NCBI GenBank assembly: GCA_024280785.1
Contig: JAJRPK010000250.1
Location: 1 to 6,099 of the forward strand
Source of the DNA: Gammaproteobacteria bacterium
GTDB lineage: Bacteria; Pseudomonadota; Gammaproteobacteria; Pseudomonadales; UBA7434
Direction: 5' to 3'
Length of the DNA: 6,099 bases
Shown here: piece after piece, positions 1-4,817 of the stretch
Layout: each line of letters begins with the position of its first letter
How positions within the stretch are numbered: position 1 is the stretch's first letter
Notes under the pieces: model-generated
The model's input: only the letters and a program-made list of their open reading frames with translations
Databases searched by the model: none
Told to the model about the DNA's origin: nothing
Made by a program: the position numbers and the translations under genes

Positions 1-183
1 CATAGTCCTGATAGTTCAGTGTTGAACCGACATAACCAAGCACATGAAGTAGCGAATTTATTTGTTACCGATGGATCGTGTATGACCTCAGTTTCGTGTG
101 TTAATCCATCGTTAACCTTTATGGCCTTAACAGCGCGAGCGGCTGATTATGCGGTTAAGCAATTGCAAGCCGGGGTTTTATAG
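1..183 (+). CDS. GMC-family oxidoreductase, C-terminal fragment
   Basis: This is the last 60 codons of a gene that begins before the window; the reading frame is open from base 1 to the TAG at 181-183. The visible peptide matches the C-terminal domain of glucose-methanol-choline (GMC) flavoproteins. A strand NLFVTDGS (residues 19-26 of the fragment) is followed by the hallmark NPSLT (35-39) and the helix MALTARAADYAV. In this family the Asn/His of the NP motif sits beside the FAD isoalloxazine ring as part of the catalytic pair, and Asn35 fills that place here. Family members oxidise alcohols, sugars or sterols with FAD; the substrate cannot be read from this piece. The stop overlaps the start of the ThuA-domain gene by one base, so the two are very likely one operon. 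The FAD-binding N-terminal part is outside the window. Confidence 0.88.
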   Translation, partial: HSPDSSVLNRHNQAHEVANLFVTDGSCMTSVSCVNPSLTFMALTARAADYAVKQLQAGVL

Positions 184-1094
184 TGAAGGTTTTGAAGATA
201 TCAGCCATGGTTATTATCGTGCTGTTGCTAATTCTTTTCTTGATGGGAAAGCTGCTTGAGTGGGGATTAAAGCAGGATCAACCGCAAATGTTCAGCGAGC
301 CTGTTTATGATGAGGTTCCACCGGTGTTACTCGATAGTTTGTTGGACAATAATTTTTTAACCTTAAAGAGAGTGCCGGCGATTTTAGTGTTTTCCAAGAC
401 TAACGGTTTTCGTCATCGCGAGGGAATTGAGGGTGCGAAAACAATGTTTGAATCGTTGGCAGAAGAACACGATTGGCTGATGTACTATACCGAAAATGGT
501 GCGGTATTCTCTGCAAAGAATCTGCAGCTCTTCGATGTAGTGATCTGGAGTAATACGACAGGCCCGGCCTTGACAGAGGATCAGTCGCTGGCTTTTAGAG
601 CTTATCTTGAGGGGGGCGGTGGTTTTGTCGCCATCCATTCCGCTGGGGACGCGTCCCACTCATCGTGGTCTTGGTATCAAGATGAAGTGATTCGAGCTAA
701 GTTTACCGGGCATTCCTTGTTACCACAGGTGCAGCTGGCGAAGGTTACGATCGAAGCCAGCAGCCATCCAGCAATGGCTCACTTTCCGGTAGAGTGGGAG
801 CATGAAGACGAGTGGTATTGTTTCGAGCAGAGTCCTCGCGCACGCGTTGACGTATTGGCTACGATCGACGAAGAAGGGATGACTATGTTATCGATTGATA
901 TGCGTGACGGGGCAAAAATTAGAGACTTGTCAATGGGCGACGATCACCCTGTAATTTGGAGCCACACTGTCGGTGAAGGGAGGGTTTTTTATTCGGCGCT
1001 CGGCCATTATGCTTCTACCTACGAAAAGCCTGAAATTCGCACTATGTTAGAACAGGCGGTGATTTGGGTTGGGCGTTTAAGCGAGAATAATTAG
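183..1094 (+). CDS. Membrane-anchored ThuA-domain protein
   Basis: A 303-residue protein. Residues 6-22 form one strongly hydrophobic helix after a short basic N-terminus, with no convincing cleavage site. I read it as an N-terminal membrane anchor with the rest on the periplasmic side, although an uncleaved signal remains possible. Residues 65-297 fit the ThuA fold, a class I glutamine-amidotransferase-like flavodoxin fold. Visible motifs are TNGFRH (73-78), GGGFVAIHSAGD (145-156), FTGH (174-177), HPAM (195-198), EDEWYCF (208-214) and a C-terminal block with GEGRVFYSALGH (264-275). ThuA proteins are linked to sugar and disaccharide (trehalose) utilisation and often lie beside oxidoreductases; the exact reaction is poorly defined. 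The GTG start lies inside TAGTG, overlapping the stop of the GMC gene. There is no good Shine-Dalgarno sequence ahead of it, which suggests translational coupling. Fold assignment is strong; metabolic role is inference. Confidence 0.88.
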   Translation: MKVLKISAMVIIVLLLILFLMGKLLEWGLKQDQPQMFSEPVYDEVPPVLLDSLLDNNFLTLKRVPAILVFSKTNGFRHREGIEGAKTMFESLAEEHDWLMYYTENGAVFSAKNLQLFDVVIWSNTTGPALTEDQSLAFRAYLEGGGGFVAIHSAGDASHSSWSWYQDEVIRAKFTGHSLLPQVQLAKVTIEASSHPAMAHFPVEWEHEDEWYCFEQSPRARVDVLATIDEEGMTMLSIDMRDGAKIRDLSMGDDHPVIWSHTVGEGRVFYSALGHYASTYEKPEIRTMLEQAVIWVGRLSENN

Positions 1095-1210
1095 CGGTTA
1101 TCGTACAGCATTATCTCTCCAGTCATTCTAGACAAAGAAGAACAAGGGTATTTAATCGAAAATGCACTTGTTTCTGGTTAAACTCTGGGAATAAACTCTA
1201 TTGCATAGCG

Positions 1211-1238
1211 TTGTCTAAGCACACTGTCGAAGTATACT
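1211..1238 (+). promoter_or_regulatory. Candidate sigma70-type promoter for the SDR gene
   Basis: TTGTCT (1211-1216, 4 of 6 to the -35 consensus) is followed after 16 bases by TATACT (1233-1238, 5 of 6 to the -10 consensus). It lies about 70 bases before the SDR start, in the only noncoding gap upstream of it. The -10 is inside a tandem repeat that supplies a second -10-like TATATT at 1246-1251. This is a consensus match by eye only. Confidence 0.4.
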
Positions 1239-1248
1239 GTCGAAGTAT
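1223..1248 (+). repeat. 13-bp perfect tandem duplication
   Basis: ACTGTCGAAGTAT occurs twice head to tail at 1223-1235 and 1236-1248, with no mismatch. The duplication covers the candidate -10 region of the SDR promoter and so doubles the TATA-like element. It could be a simple replication-slippage product or a doubled regulator site. Confidence 0.9.
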
Positions 1249-1307
1249 ATTGTTCAGGCATAGTGGCTAGACACAAAAATTAGAATCAATCTCCCGAGTA
1301 GATAAAC

Positions 1308-2120
1308 ATGGAAAAATCAGCAGCAATTACTCCTTCATTAGCTCAACGCTTTATTGGCAAAGTGGCAATTGTCACAGGTGCCGGTACCGGTATTGGTGAG
1401 GCTACAGCAATGTTGTTGGCAGCTGAGGGTGCCAACGTTATTTGTTGTGGGCGGACACTATCTACACTGGCAACCGTTACGGATAAAATTGTGTCTGCGG
1501 GTGGTAAGGCCAAAGCAATGGTGTTAGATGTTACCGATGAAAAATCTTTTAAGCAGGTAGTAGACGATACCGTTAGTGAGTTTGGTCGAATCGATGTGCT
1601 GATTAATAATGCCGGCTATGTGGTTAATGGCATGATTGATAGTCAAAGTGCTGATGACTGGCGAAATAATTTTAGTGCTTGTCTCGACGGCACATTTTTT
1701 GGGACCAAGGCTGTTATCCCCTATATGCAAGAGCAAGGCGGGGGAGCCATTGTCAATGTTGCTTCAGTTTGTGGTATGTTGGCCTGTATGGGGACGGCGG
1801 GATACAGCGCGGCCAAGGAGGGTGTAATTACCTTTACCAATAATACGGCGATTGAAGGTGCACCGTATAATATTCGCGCCAATGTTGTTTCGCCCGGTAT
1901 TATTTTGACGCCAGCGGCTGAAAAGGCGTTACCTGATCAGGCAGCGCAAGACTTTACTGCCAAAAGTGTTCCCCTTAAACGCATTGGTGACCCTATCGAA
2001 ATGGCCAAGCCTATCGCCTTCTTAGCGAGTGACGATGCCTCCTATGTTACGGGAGTGAATATTCCTGTAGACGGTGGGCGAACCTGCGAACTGGTGATCG
2101 GTGCGGCTGACTTTACTTAA
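1308..2120 (+). CDS. Classical short-chain dehydrogenase/reductase (SDR)
   Basis: A 270-residue NAD(P)(H)-dependent oxidoreductase of normal length for classical SDRs. It has the Rossmann glycine motif TGAGTGIG (23-30), an Asp-Val pair after the third strand (74-75), NNAG (100-103), catalytic Ser153, and Tyr166/Lys170 in YSAAK, followed by the PG motif at 196-197 and a C-terminal VTGVNIPVDGG block. Arg49 at the end of the second strand hints at NADP(H), but this is weak evidence. The position of the usual catalytic-tetrad Asn, in the stretch ACLDGTF, is Cys125. Some SDR subfamilies vary at this site, so activity is still expected. The family oxidises or reduces hydroxyl/keto groups on steroids, fatty acyls, sugars or aromatics; the substrate cannot be assigned. 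The ATG at 1308 has only a weak purine-rich region before it, but the N-terminus fits the fold. It is separated from the ThuA gene by 213 bases and has its own candidate promoter. Confidence 0.92.
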   Translation: MEKSAAITPSLAQRFIGKVAIVTGAGTGIGEATAMLLAAEGANVICCGRTLSTLATVTDKIVSAGGKAKAMVLDVTDEKSFKQVVDDTVSEFGRIDVLINNAGYVVNGMIDSQSADDWRNNFSACLDGTFFGTKAVIPYMQEQGGGAIVNVASVCGMLACMGTAGYSAAKEGVITFTNNTAIEGAPYNIRANVVSPGIILTPAAEKALPDQAAQDFTAKSVPLKRIGDPIEMAKPIAFLASDDASYVTGVNIPVDGGRTCELVIGAADFT

Positions 2121-2162
2121 AAGTGTGTTACCCCTGATGGGTGTTTCAGTATTTATTAACCG

Positions 2163-2167
2163 AAAGG
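2163..2167 (+). promoter_or_regulatory. Shine-Dalgarno-like site ahead of the mini-ORF chain
   Basis: AAAGG at 2163-2167 is the best ribosome-binding match before the membrane-protein gene. It lies 10 bases before the first mini-ORF ATG (2178) but 44 bases before the true ATG (2212). Ribosomes loaded here would therefore reach the gene by reinitiation through the two mini-ORFs. A weaker purine stretch (GAGAG, 2198-2202) inside copy 2 could also serve the true start directly. Confidence 0.45.
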
Positions 2168-2177
2168 CATGGGCTAA

Positions 2178-2228
2178 ATGAGAGCACCTACAAAATGAGA
2201 GCACCTACAAAATGAAAACATCGACAAA
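2178..2228 (+). repeat. 17-bp tandem repeat (2 perfect + 1 diverged copy) over the start codon
   Basis: ATGAGAGCACCTACAAA stands at 2178-2194 and again at 2195-2211 without change. The third unit, 2212-2228, matches at 13 of 17 bases and is the true 5' end of the membrane-protein gene. Each unit begins with ATG. Because 17 is not a multiple of three, each ATG is in a new frame. Copies 1 and 2 each read Met-Arg-Ala-Pro-Thr-Lys-stop, and each TGA overlaps the next ATG as ATGA (2195-2198 and 2212-2215). Confidence 0.93.
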
Positions 2229-2553
2229 GGCCGTATGGTTATCAGCCCTGGTTTTTCCGGGCTTGGGACACTGGTTGCTACAGCGTTACTTAATGGCAGT
2301 AGTGCTGGTAGCCGCCGTCGCCATTGCTTTGTATTATTTGGTGATGCAGGCTGTAGAGCGGGCCTTGGCTATTAGTGAAAAAATTCAGACTGGTGAAGTA
2401 CCGTTAGATATTGAAATAATTTCTCGATTAGTCACTGATTCAACGGCAGGCGCTGATAGTCATATAGCTTCGGTGGCAACAACTGTGGTGATTGTTGCGT
2501 GGCTAGTGGGGGTGATAGATTGCTATCGGCTAGGTAGAGTGCAGTCGGGCTAA
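2212..2553 (+). CDS. Small PGLGH-motif integral membrane protein, function unknown
   Basis: A 113-residue hydrophobic protein. The N-terminal segment (about 7-24) contains VFPGLGHWLLQRY, with the PGLGH turn at 16-20. It is followed by a long hydrophobic helix (26-46), a polar amphipathic stretch (48-83) and a last hydrophobic helix (about 84-104) ending in DCYRLGR. A Pro-Gly-x-Gly-His turn near the N-terminus plus a terminal D-x-YR-x-G is a pattern I recognise from small uncharacterised membrane proteins of gammaproteobacteria, loosely like TM2-type domains. I cannot give a function. The ATG at 2212 is the third of three ATGs in a 17-bp tandem repeat; it is the only one in frame with the long reading frame. 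The gene follows the SDR by 91 bases on the same strand with no clear terminator between, so co-transcription is plausible. Confidence 0.78.
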   Translation: MKTSTKAVWLSALVFPGLGHWLLQRYLMAVVLVAAVAIALYYLVMQAVERALAISEKIQTGEVPLDIEIISRLVTDSTAGADSHIASVATTVVIVAWLVGVIDCYRLGRVQSG

Positions 2554-2572
2554 TAAATATAGGCTAGGTAGA
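2528..2572 (+). repeat. 11-bp direct repeat straddling the membrane-gene stop codon
   Basis: GGCTAGGTAGA occurs at 2528-2538 (inside the last codons) and at 2562-2572 (just after the stop), 34 bases apart. Downstream bases are partly similar (GTCGGGCTA versus GGCCGGCTC), which suggests an old local duplication of the gene's 3' end. Confidence 0.6.
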
Positions 2573-2633
2573 ACGGGCCGGCTCAGAAAAGACCGACCTG
2601 GAAAAGACGGCTTAGGGGGATTAATTAAATCGA

Positions 2634-2661
2634 CGATAACGGAATATATTTTCCATTATCG
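2634..2661. repeat. Inverted repeat, 11-bp arms with one mismatch
   Basis: CGATAACGGAA (2634-2644) and TTCCATTATCG (2651-2661) pair at 10 of 11 positions around a 6-base loop (TATATT). No T-run of terminator type follows on either strand. It may be a weak terminator after the membrane-protein gene or a dyad-symmetric protein-binding site; the sequence does not decide. Confidence 0.65.
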
Positions 2662-2887
2662 CTTTACAAAAAAGTAATATTCTATTAGTCTTCAGTTTCG
2701 CAATCTCAATTTTACTGCAGTGGACGCTGAATCTTTCTCGTGACGTACAGGGCCGTTGTTAATGCTCACGTTCTCTTTGGTTTAGTCCCATACAAAGGTT
2801 TTATTTTTTGTGCTTGATGTTTTTTCGCTAGATTTCAAGCGGTTTTGACCACCTGTTTTTTCCTCTAATCATAGTTTTCGCCTATAC

Positions 2888-2936
2888 AGCGGAGCTTATC
2901 TATAACAGTTAGCAACGTTTAAAAATAAGCTCTGCT
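2888..2936 (+). repeat. Inverted repeat, 12-bp arms with one G-T pair
   Basis: AGCGGAGCTTAT (2888-2899) pairs with ATAAGCTCTGCT (2925-2936), with one G-U wobble in RNA, enclosing 25 bases. Four Ts follow the pairing C (2936-2939), so on the + strand it resembles an imperfect rho-independent terminator with a large loop. It lies about 100 bases upstream of the HTH gene, where it could equally be part of a structured 5' leader or an operator region. Confidence 0.55.
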
Positions 2937-3003
2937 TTTAACGGACAGATTGAACATTTTATTTTCAGGTTTTTGTGATGCTAGTTGAGGGAAGGAATAA
3001 ACA

Positions 3004-3033
3004 GTGAGTGGTATTCGAAAGGAGGCAAGTTAG
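3004..3033 (+). CDS. Candidate nine-codon leader ORF
   Basis: GTG at 3004 opens a nine-residue reading frame (MSGIRKEAS) that closes with TAG at 3031-3033, five bases before the ATG of the HTH gene. AAGGA in the purine-rich run at about 2988-2997 lies seven bases before the GTG, which is better spaced than the site of the main gene. The Shine-Dalgarno of the main gene lies inside this mini-ORF, so its translation would interfere with or couple to the downstream start. There is no homology support for such a short peptide. Confidence 0.25.
   Translation: MSGIRKEAS
3018..3025 (+). promoter_or_regulatory. Strong Shine-Dalgarno of the HTH gene, long spacing
   Basis: AAAGGAGG is a near-perfect anti-Shine-Dalgarno match. 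The ATG at 3039 begins 13 bases after its last G, longer than the usual 5-9. No other in-frame ATG, GTG or TTG lies in between, and the protein family begins with MALT-x-x-FK, so 3039 is still the preferred start. Confidence 0.65.
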
Positions 3034-3038
3034 CAATA

Positions 3039-3353
3039 ATGGCATTAACCAAAGAATTTAAAGCAACCGTTATGTATCGAGCTCAAACGGACCCGGAGTT
3101 TCGTATTGGACTCATTGTTCAGGCGTCCCAGAATGTACTTAATAATAAACCCTGCATAGCAAAAAGCCTTCTTCGAGATTACGTTAACGCGACATTGGGC
3201 TTTCAAAAGCTCGCGGGTCTAATGAATAAAACACCACAAAGCCTAATGCAGATGCTGAGTGAGAAAGGGAATCCTAGCCTTGAAAATATTTCGAAACTCA
3301 TCGGGTTGTTGCGGCAGCACGAAGGGATTGCCTTGTCTGTTCATTCAGAATAA
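3039..3353 (+). CDS. HTH protein of the addiction-module antidote family
   Basis: A 104-residue protein. It begins MALTKEFKATVMYRAQTDPEF, matching the conserved opening of antidote-like HTH proteins found next to RelE/ParE-type toxins or alone. It continues with a short helical region, then LLRDYVNATLGF (44-55), a helix-turn-helix (about 55-73, with the recognition helix near TPQSLMQML) and the family's GNPS loop (77-80), and closes with a final helix and a short beta-like tail (EGIALSV). Length and motif order are complete. Expected role: DNA-binding repressor, normally of its own promoter and of a toxin operon. No toxin gene of 80-110 aa is visible on either side: upstream is 485 noncoding bases and downstream is a convergent flavin enzyme. 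It is therefore an orphan regulator or the survivor of a toxin-antitoxin pair. A TTG upstream at 2985 in the same frame would add 18 residues but lacks a ribosome-binding site and family support. Confidence 0.82.
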   Translation: MALTKEFKATVMYRAQTDPEFRIGLIVQASQNVLNNKPCIAKSLLRDYVNATLGFQKLAGLMNKTPQSLMQMLSEKGNPSLENISKLIGLLRQHEGIALSVHSE

Positions 3354-3468
3354 GGGGCAGCTTGGCTTAAGTGTCGTCTTTGAAAAATTAAGCTATGCGA
3401 TGCTGGATCGTGATTTTGGCGCCATTAATAAGCTTGAATGGAAGTTTGTTCGCATGCTCTTAGCGAGT

Positions 3469-4365
3469 TTAAGCTAGCAGTTTATTGGCTAATTCACAAG
3501 CCATATTGAGTTGAGCAACATCGCCTGTCGTTGGCGTTAAAATGATCTCGTCGTAACCGATTTCTTCGAGTTGTGAAATGGCTCGAGTAATATTATCTTC
3601 GGAATTTAGCCAGCACTGGCTCGAGGTTGCTTCGGCGTACGCTTCGCCAAAAATAAGAGAGTATTCTTTGGCAAAACTTTTCAACTGTGGTTTGGCCTCA
3701 TTCCCTAAACTAAACCATAATGCAACCTGCATCCACGGCTTGCCTTGTCGGCCTTTTTCTTGCCACAGTGTGATAAAGCGATCGTGAATTATTTTTAACT
3801 CAGCCATATCACCGGTTAGGTTAAATCCTGCAAGGCCATCGGCCCAGACAGCAGCTCGCGCCATAGAGTTGGGGCCGAGCGAGGAACTAAATATCTTTGG
3901 GCCGCCGGCTTGTATTGGTTCGGGGCCAATCTTTGGTGCGCCCGGGTATTCAAAATCACCCGACCAGATGTCGCGAATGACTTTAACTTGTTGGTCTAAT
4001 CGCGATACGCGCTTTTTAAAGTGTTCGGATTTGTGCATTAGACCGTAATCATACTCACGGACCCCGACACCAACGCCTAACGTAAATCGCCCGTTAGAAA
4101 GCACATCAATGGTAGCGGCTTGTTTAGCGACTAACACTTCTTCGTGGTAGGGTGTCACAGAAATAAGTGATTGAATCGGCACGCGTTGGGTTAACACAGC
4201 CGCTGCAGAGAGCACGCACTGAAGATCTAAAAATGGGCTGGCGATTCGTTCACCCGTTGAAAGCCGAGAAAACGGCCCGTTATCAATAGCGGCTATCCAC
4301 TGTCTAAGGACATCAATGGTTACGCCTTCTACCGTGGATGGAATTGACATGCCTATTTGTATCAT
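3469..4365 (-). CDS. LLM-class (luciferase-like) flavin-dependent oxidoreductase, 298 aa
   Basis: A 298-residue enzyme of the bacterial-luciferase-like TIM-barrel superfamily. Visible features are the N-terminal strand IQIGMSIPS, the substrate-side block SPFLDLQCVLSAAAVLTQRV, TPYHEEVLVAKQAATID (71-87), and the superfamily signature LSNGRFTLGVGVG (89-101). These are followed by the helix that sets the partner interface, a PIQAGGPKIFSSS strand and a C-terminal EEIGYDEIILTP. It resembles the subgroup often called F420-dependent. Since gammaproteobacteria generally lack F420, I infer reduced FMN as cosubstrate, with a separate flavin reductase needed. Likely chemistry is monooxygenation or hydride transfer on an unknown small molecule. 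The ATG at 4365 has AGAAG six bases before it. The gene is last in a three-gene leftward cassette, 83 bases after the SnoaL-like gene, with a possible promoter of its own. It ends facing the HTH gene. Confidence 0.9.
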   Translation of the reverse strand: MIQIGMSIPSTVEGVTIDVLRQWIAAIDNGPFSRLSTGERIASPFLDLQCVLSAAAVLTQRVPIQSLISVTPYHEEVLVAKQAATIDVLSNGRFTLGVGVGVREYDYGLMHKSEHFKKRVSRLDQQVKVIRDIWSGDFEYPGAPKIGPEPIQAGGPKIFSSSLGPNSMARAAVWADGLAGFNLTGDMAELKIIHDRFITLWQEKGRQGKPWMQVALWFSLGNEAKPQLKSFAKEYSLIFGEAYAEATSSQCWLNSEDNITRAISQLEEIGYDEIILTPTTGDVAQLNMACELANKLLA

Positions 4366-4402
4366 GGAATTCTTCTCAGTAGGTTTTTTTGCCCTAAAAC
4401 AT

Positions 4403-4430
4403 TTTATACAGAAAACAAACAGAGTCTTAA
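4403..4430 (-). promoter_or_regulatory. Weak candidate internal promoter before the 298-aa LLM gene
   Basis: On the - strand TTAAGA (4430-4425, 4 of 6) and TATAAA (4408-4403, 5 of 6) are separated by 16 bases and lie 38 bases before the ATG. A short AT-rich hairpin (GTATT/AATAC) followed by TTTTT precedes it, at the end of the SnoaL-like gene, so partial termination and restart here is possible. The gap is very AT-rich and such matches arise by chance. Confidence 0.3.
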
Positions 4431-4448
4431 AAACTGTATTGAAAAATA

Positions 4449-4805
4449 CTATGACTCTGGATATTCATTAAAAAGAACAATTTTGGAATTTTCTAAACGA
4501 AAATAGTTATGGTATCGGTTTGAATATGCCGAGCCATCGGCGAGCTTACCGTTTGAACGGACTTGAACAGAGACCTGATTGTTTTCGCTGACGAGGGTGT
4601 CGATGGTAAATTCGATCTCTGGAAATGCACTAAAAAATGCTTTTAGCCCTTCCTCCGATGCTGGGCGCTTTCCTGCATAGGGGCCGATATGAAAAACTTC
4701 AATCATGGCATTGGGGGCATATAGATTGAGAATACTTTCGATATCGCGAGAGTTCATAGCATGATAAAACTGTTGAATGATATCTTTATTTTCAGTTAAC
4801 GGCAT
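4449..4805 (-). CDS. SnoaL-like / NTF2-like small protein
   Basis: A 118-residue single-domain protein of the SnoaL/NTF2 (cystatin-like alpha+beta cone) superfamily. It opens with the typical helix NKDIIQQFYHAMNSRDIESILNLYAPNAMIEV (6-37), where the Asp-Ile and Tyr-Ala-Pro pattern is characteristic. GLKAFFSAFPEIEFTIDTLVSENNQVSVQV (53-82) is the helix and central strands, and NRYHNYFRLENSKIVLFNEYPES closes the sheet with the common phe-Arg-x-x-Asn-x-Lys-Ile ending. Members act as polyketide cyclases, epoxide hydrolases, isomerases or ligand binders. The pocket chemistry cannot be assigned here. The start lies 12 bases after the stop of the upstream LLM gene, and the TGA of that stop is part of the TGAGG used as Shine-Dalgarno, a strong sign of translational coupling. 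I infer it works on the substrate or product of the flanking oxygenases. Confidence 0.85.
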   Translation of the reverse strand: MPLTENKDIIQQFYHAMNSRDIESILNLYAPNAMIEVFHIGPYAGKRPASEEGLKAFFSAFPEIEFTIDTLVSENNQVSVQVRSNGKLADGSAYSNRYHNYFRLENSKIVLFNEYPES

Positions 4806-4817
4806 GTTGCGCCAGCC

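Larger units (their letters stand above)
2554..3038. other. 485-base gene-free stretch
   Basis: Between the membrane-protein stop and the HTH-protein start I see no convincing gene, apart from a nine-codon leader candidate at 3004-3033. The first 60 bases are repetitive (GGCTAGGTAGA copy, and AAAAGAC twice). The remainder is AT-rich, with two inverted repeats listed separately (2634-2661 and 2888-2936) and T-rich runs around 2798-2825 and 2855-2861. A TTGACC at 2845-2850 is a good -35 match but has no equally good -10 at normal spacing. The length and secondary structure leave room for an unannotated small RNA or a decayed gene. Confidence 0.6.

Noticed and set aside
384..659. Open frame on the - strand inside the ThuA gene
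   Set aside because: It lies wholly within a well-supported domain, shows no family motif and has no ribosome-binding site of note.
1144..1172. AACAAG/CTTGTT inverted repeat after the ThuA gene
   Set aside because: Six base pairs with a loop of about 20 bases and no T-run is within chance expectation.
1524..1827. Open frames on both strands inside the SDR gene (and one at 2022-2204 over its end)
   Set aside because: They overlap conserved SDR sequence, have no recognisable protein features and are typical shadows of a coding gene.
2128..2142. Short ACCC/GGGT hairpin after the SDR gene as a terminator
   Set aside because: The stem is only four base pairs and no T-run follows.
3365..3475. 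Possible bidirectional terminator between the convergent HTH and LLM genes
   Set aside because: Only weak pairings are present (GCTTAA/TTAAGC at 3365-3393; AGCTTGAA/TTTAAGCT at 3431-3475) with large loops and no adjoining T-run.
3259..3477. Second open frame overlapping the end of the HTH gene and running into the convergent LLM stop
   Set aside because: It begins inside the HTH domain in another frame and has no ribosome site. Its tail (about 25-40 residues after 3354) resembles nothing I recognise, so I do not call a gene or a gene remnant.
3578..3787. Open frame on the + strand opposite the 298-aa LLM gene; similar ones at 4777-4989 and 5306-5494 over the other LLM gene
   Set aside because: All are antisense or alternate-frame shadows of luciferase-like domains with no independent support.
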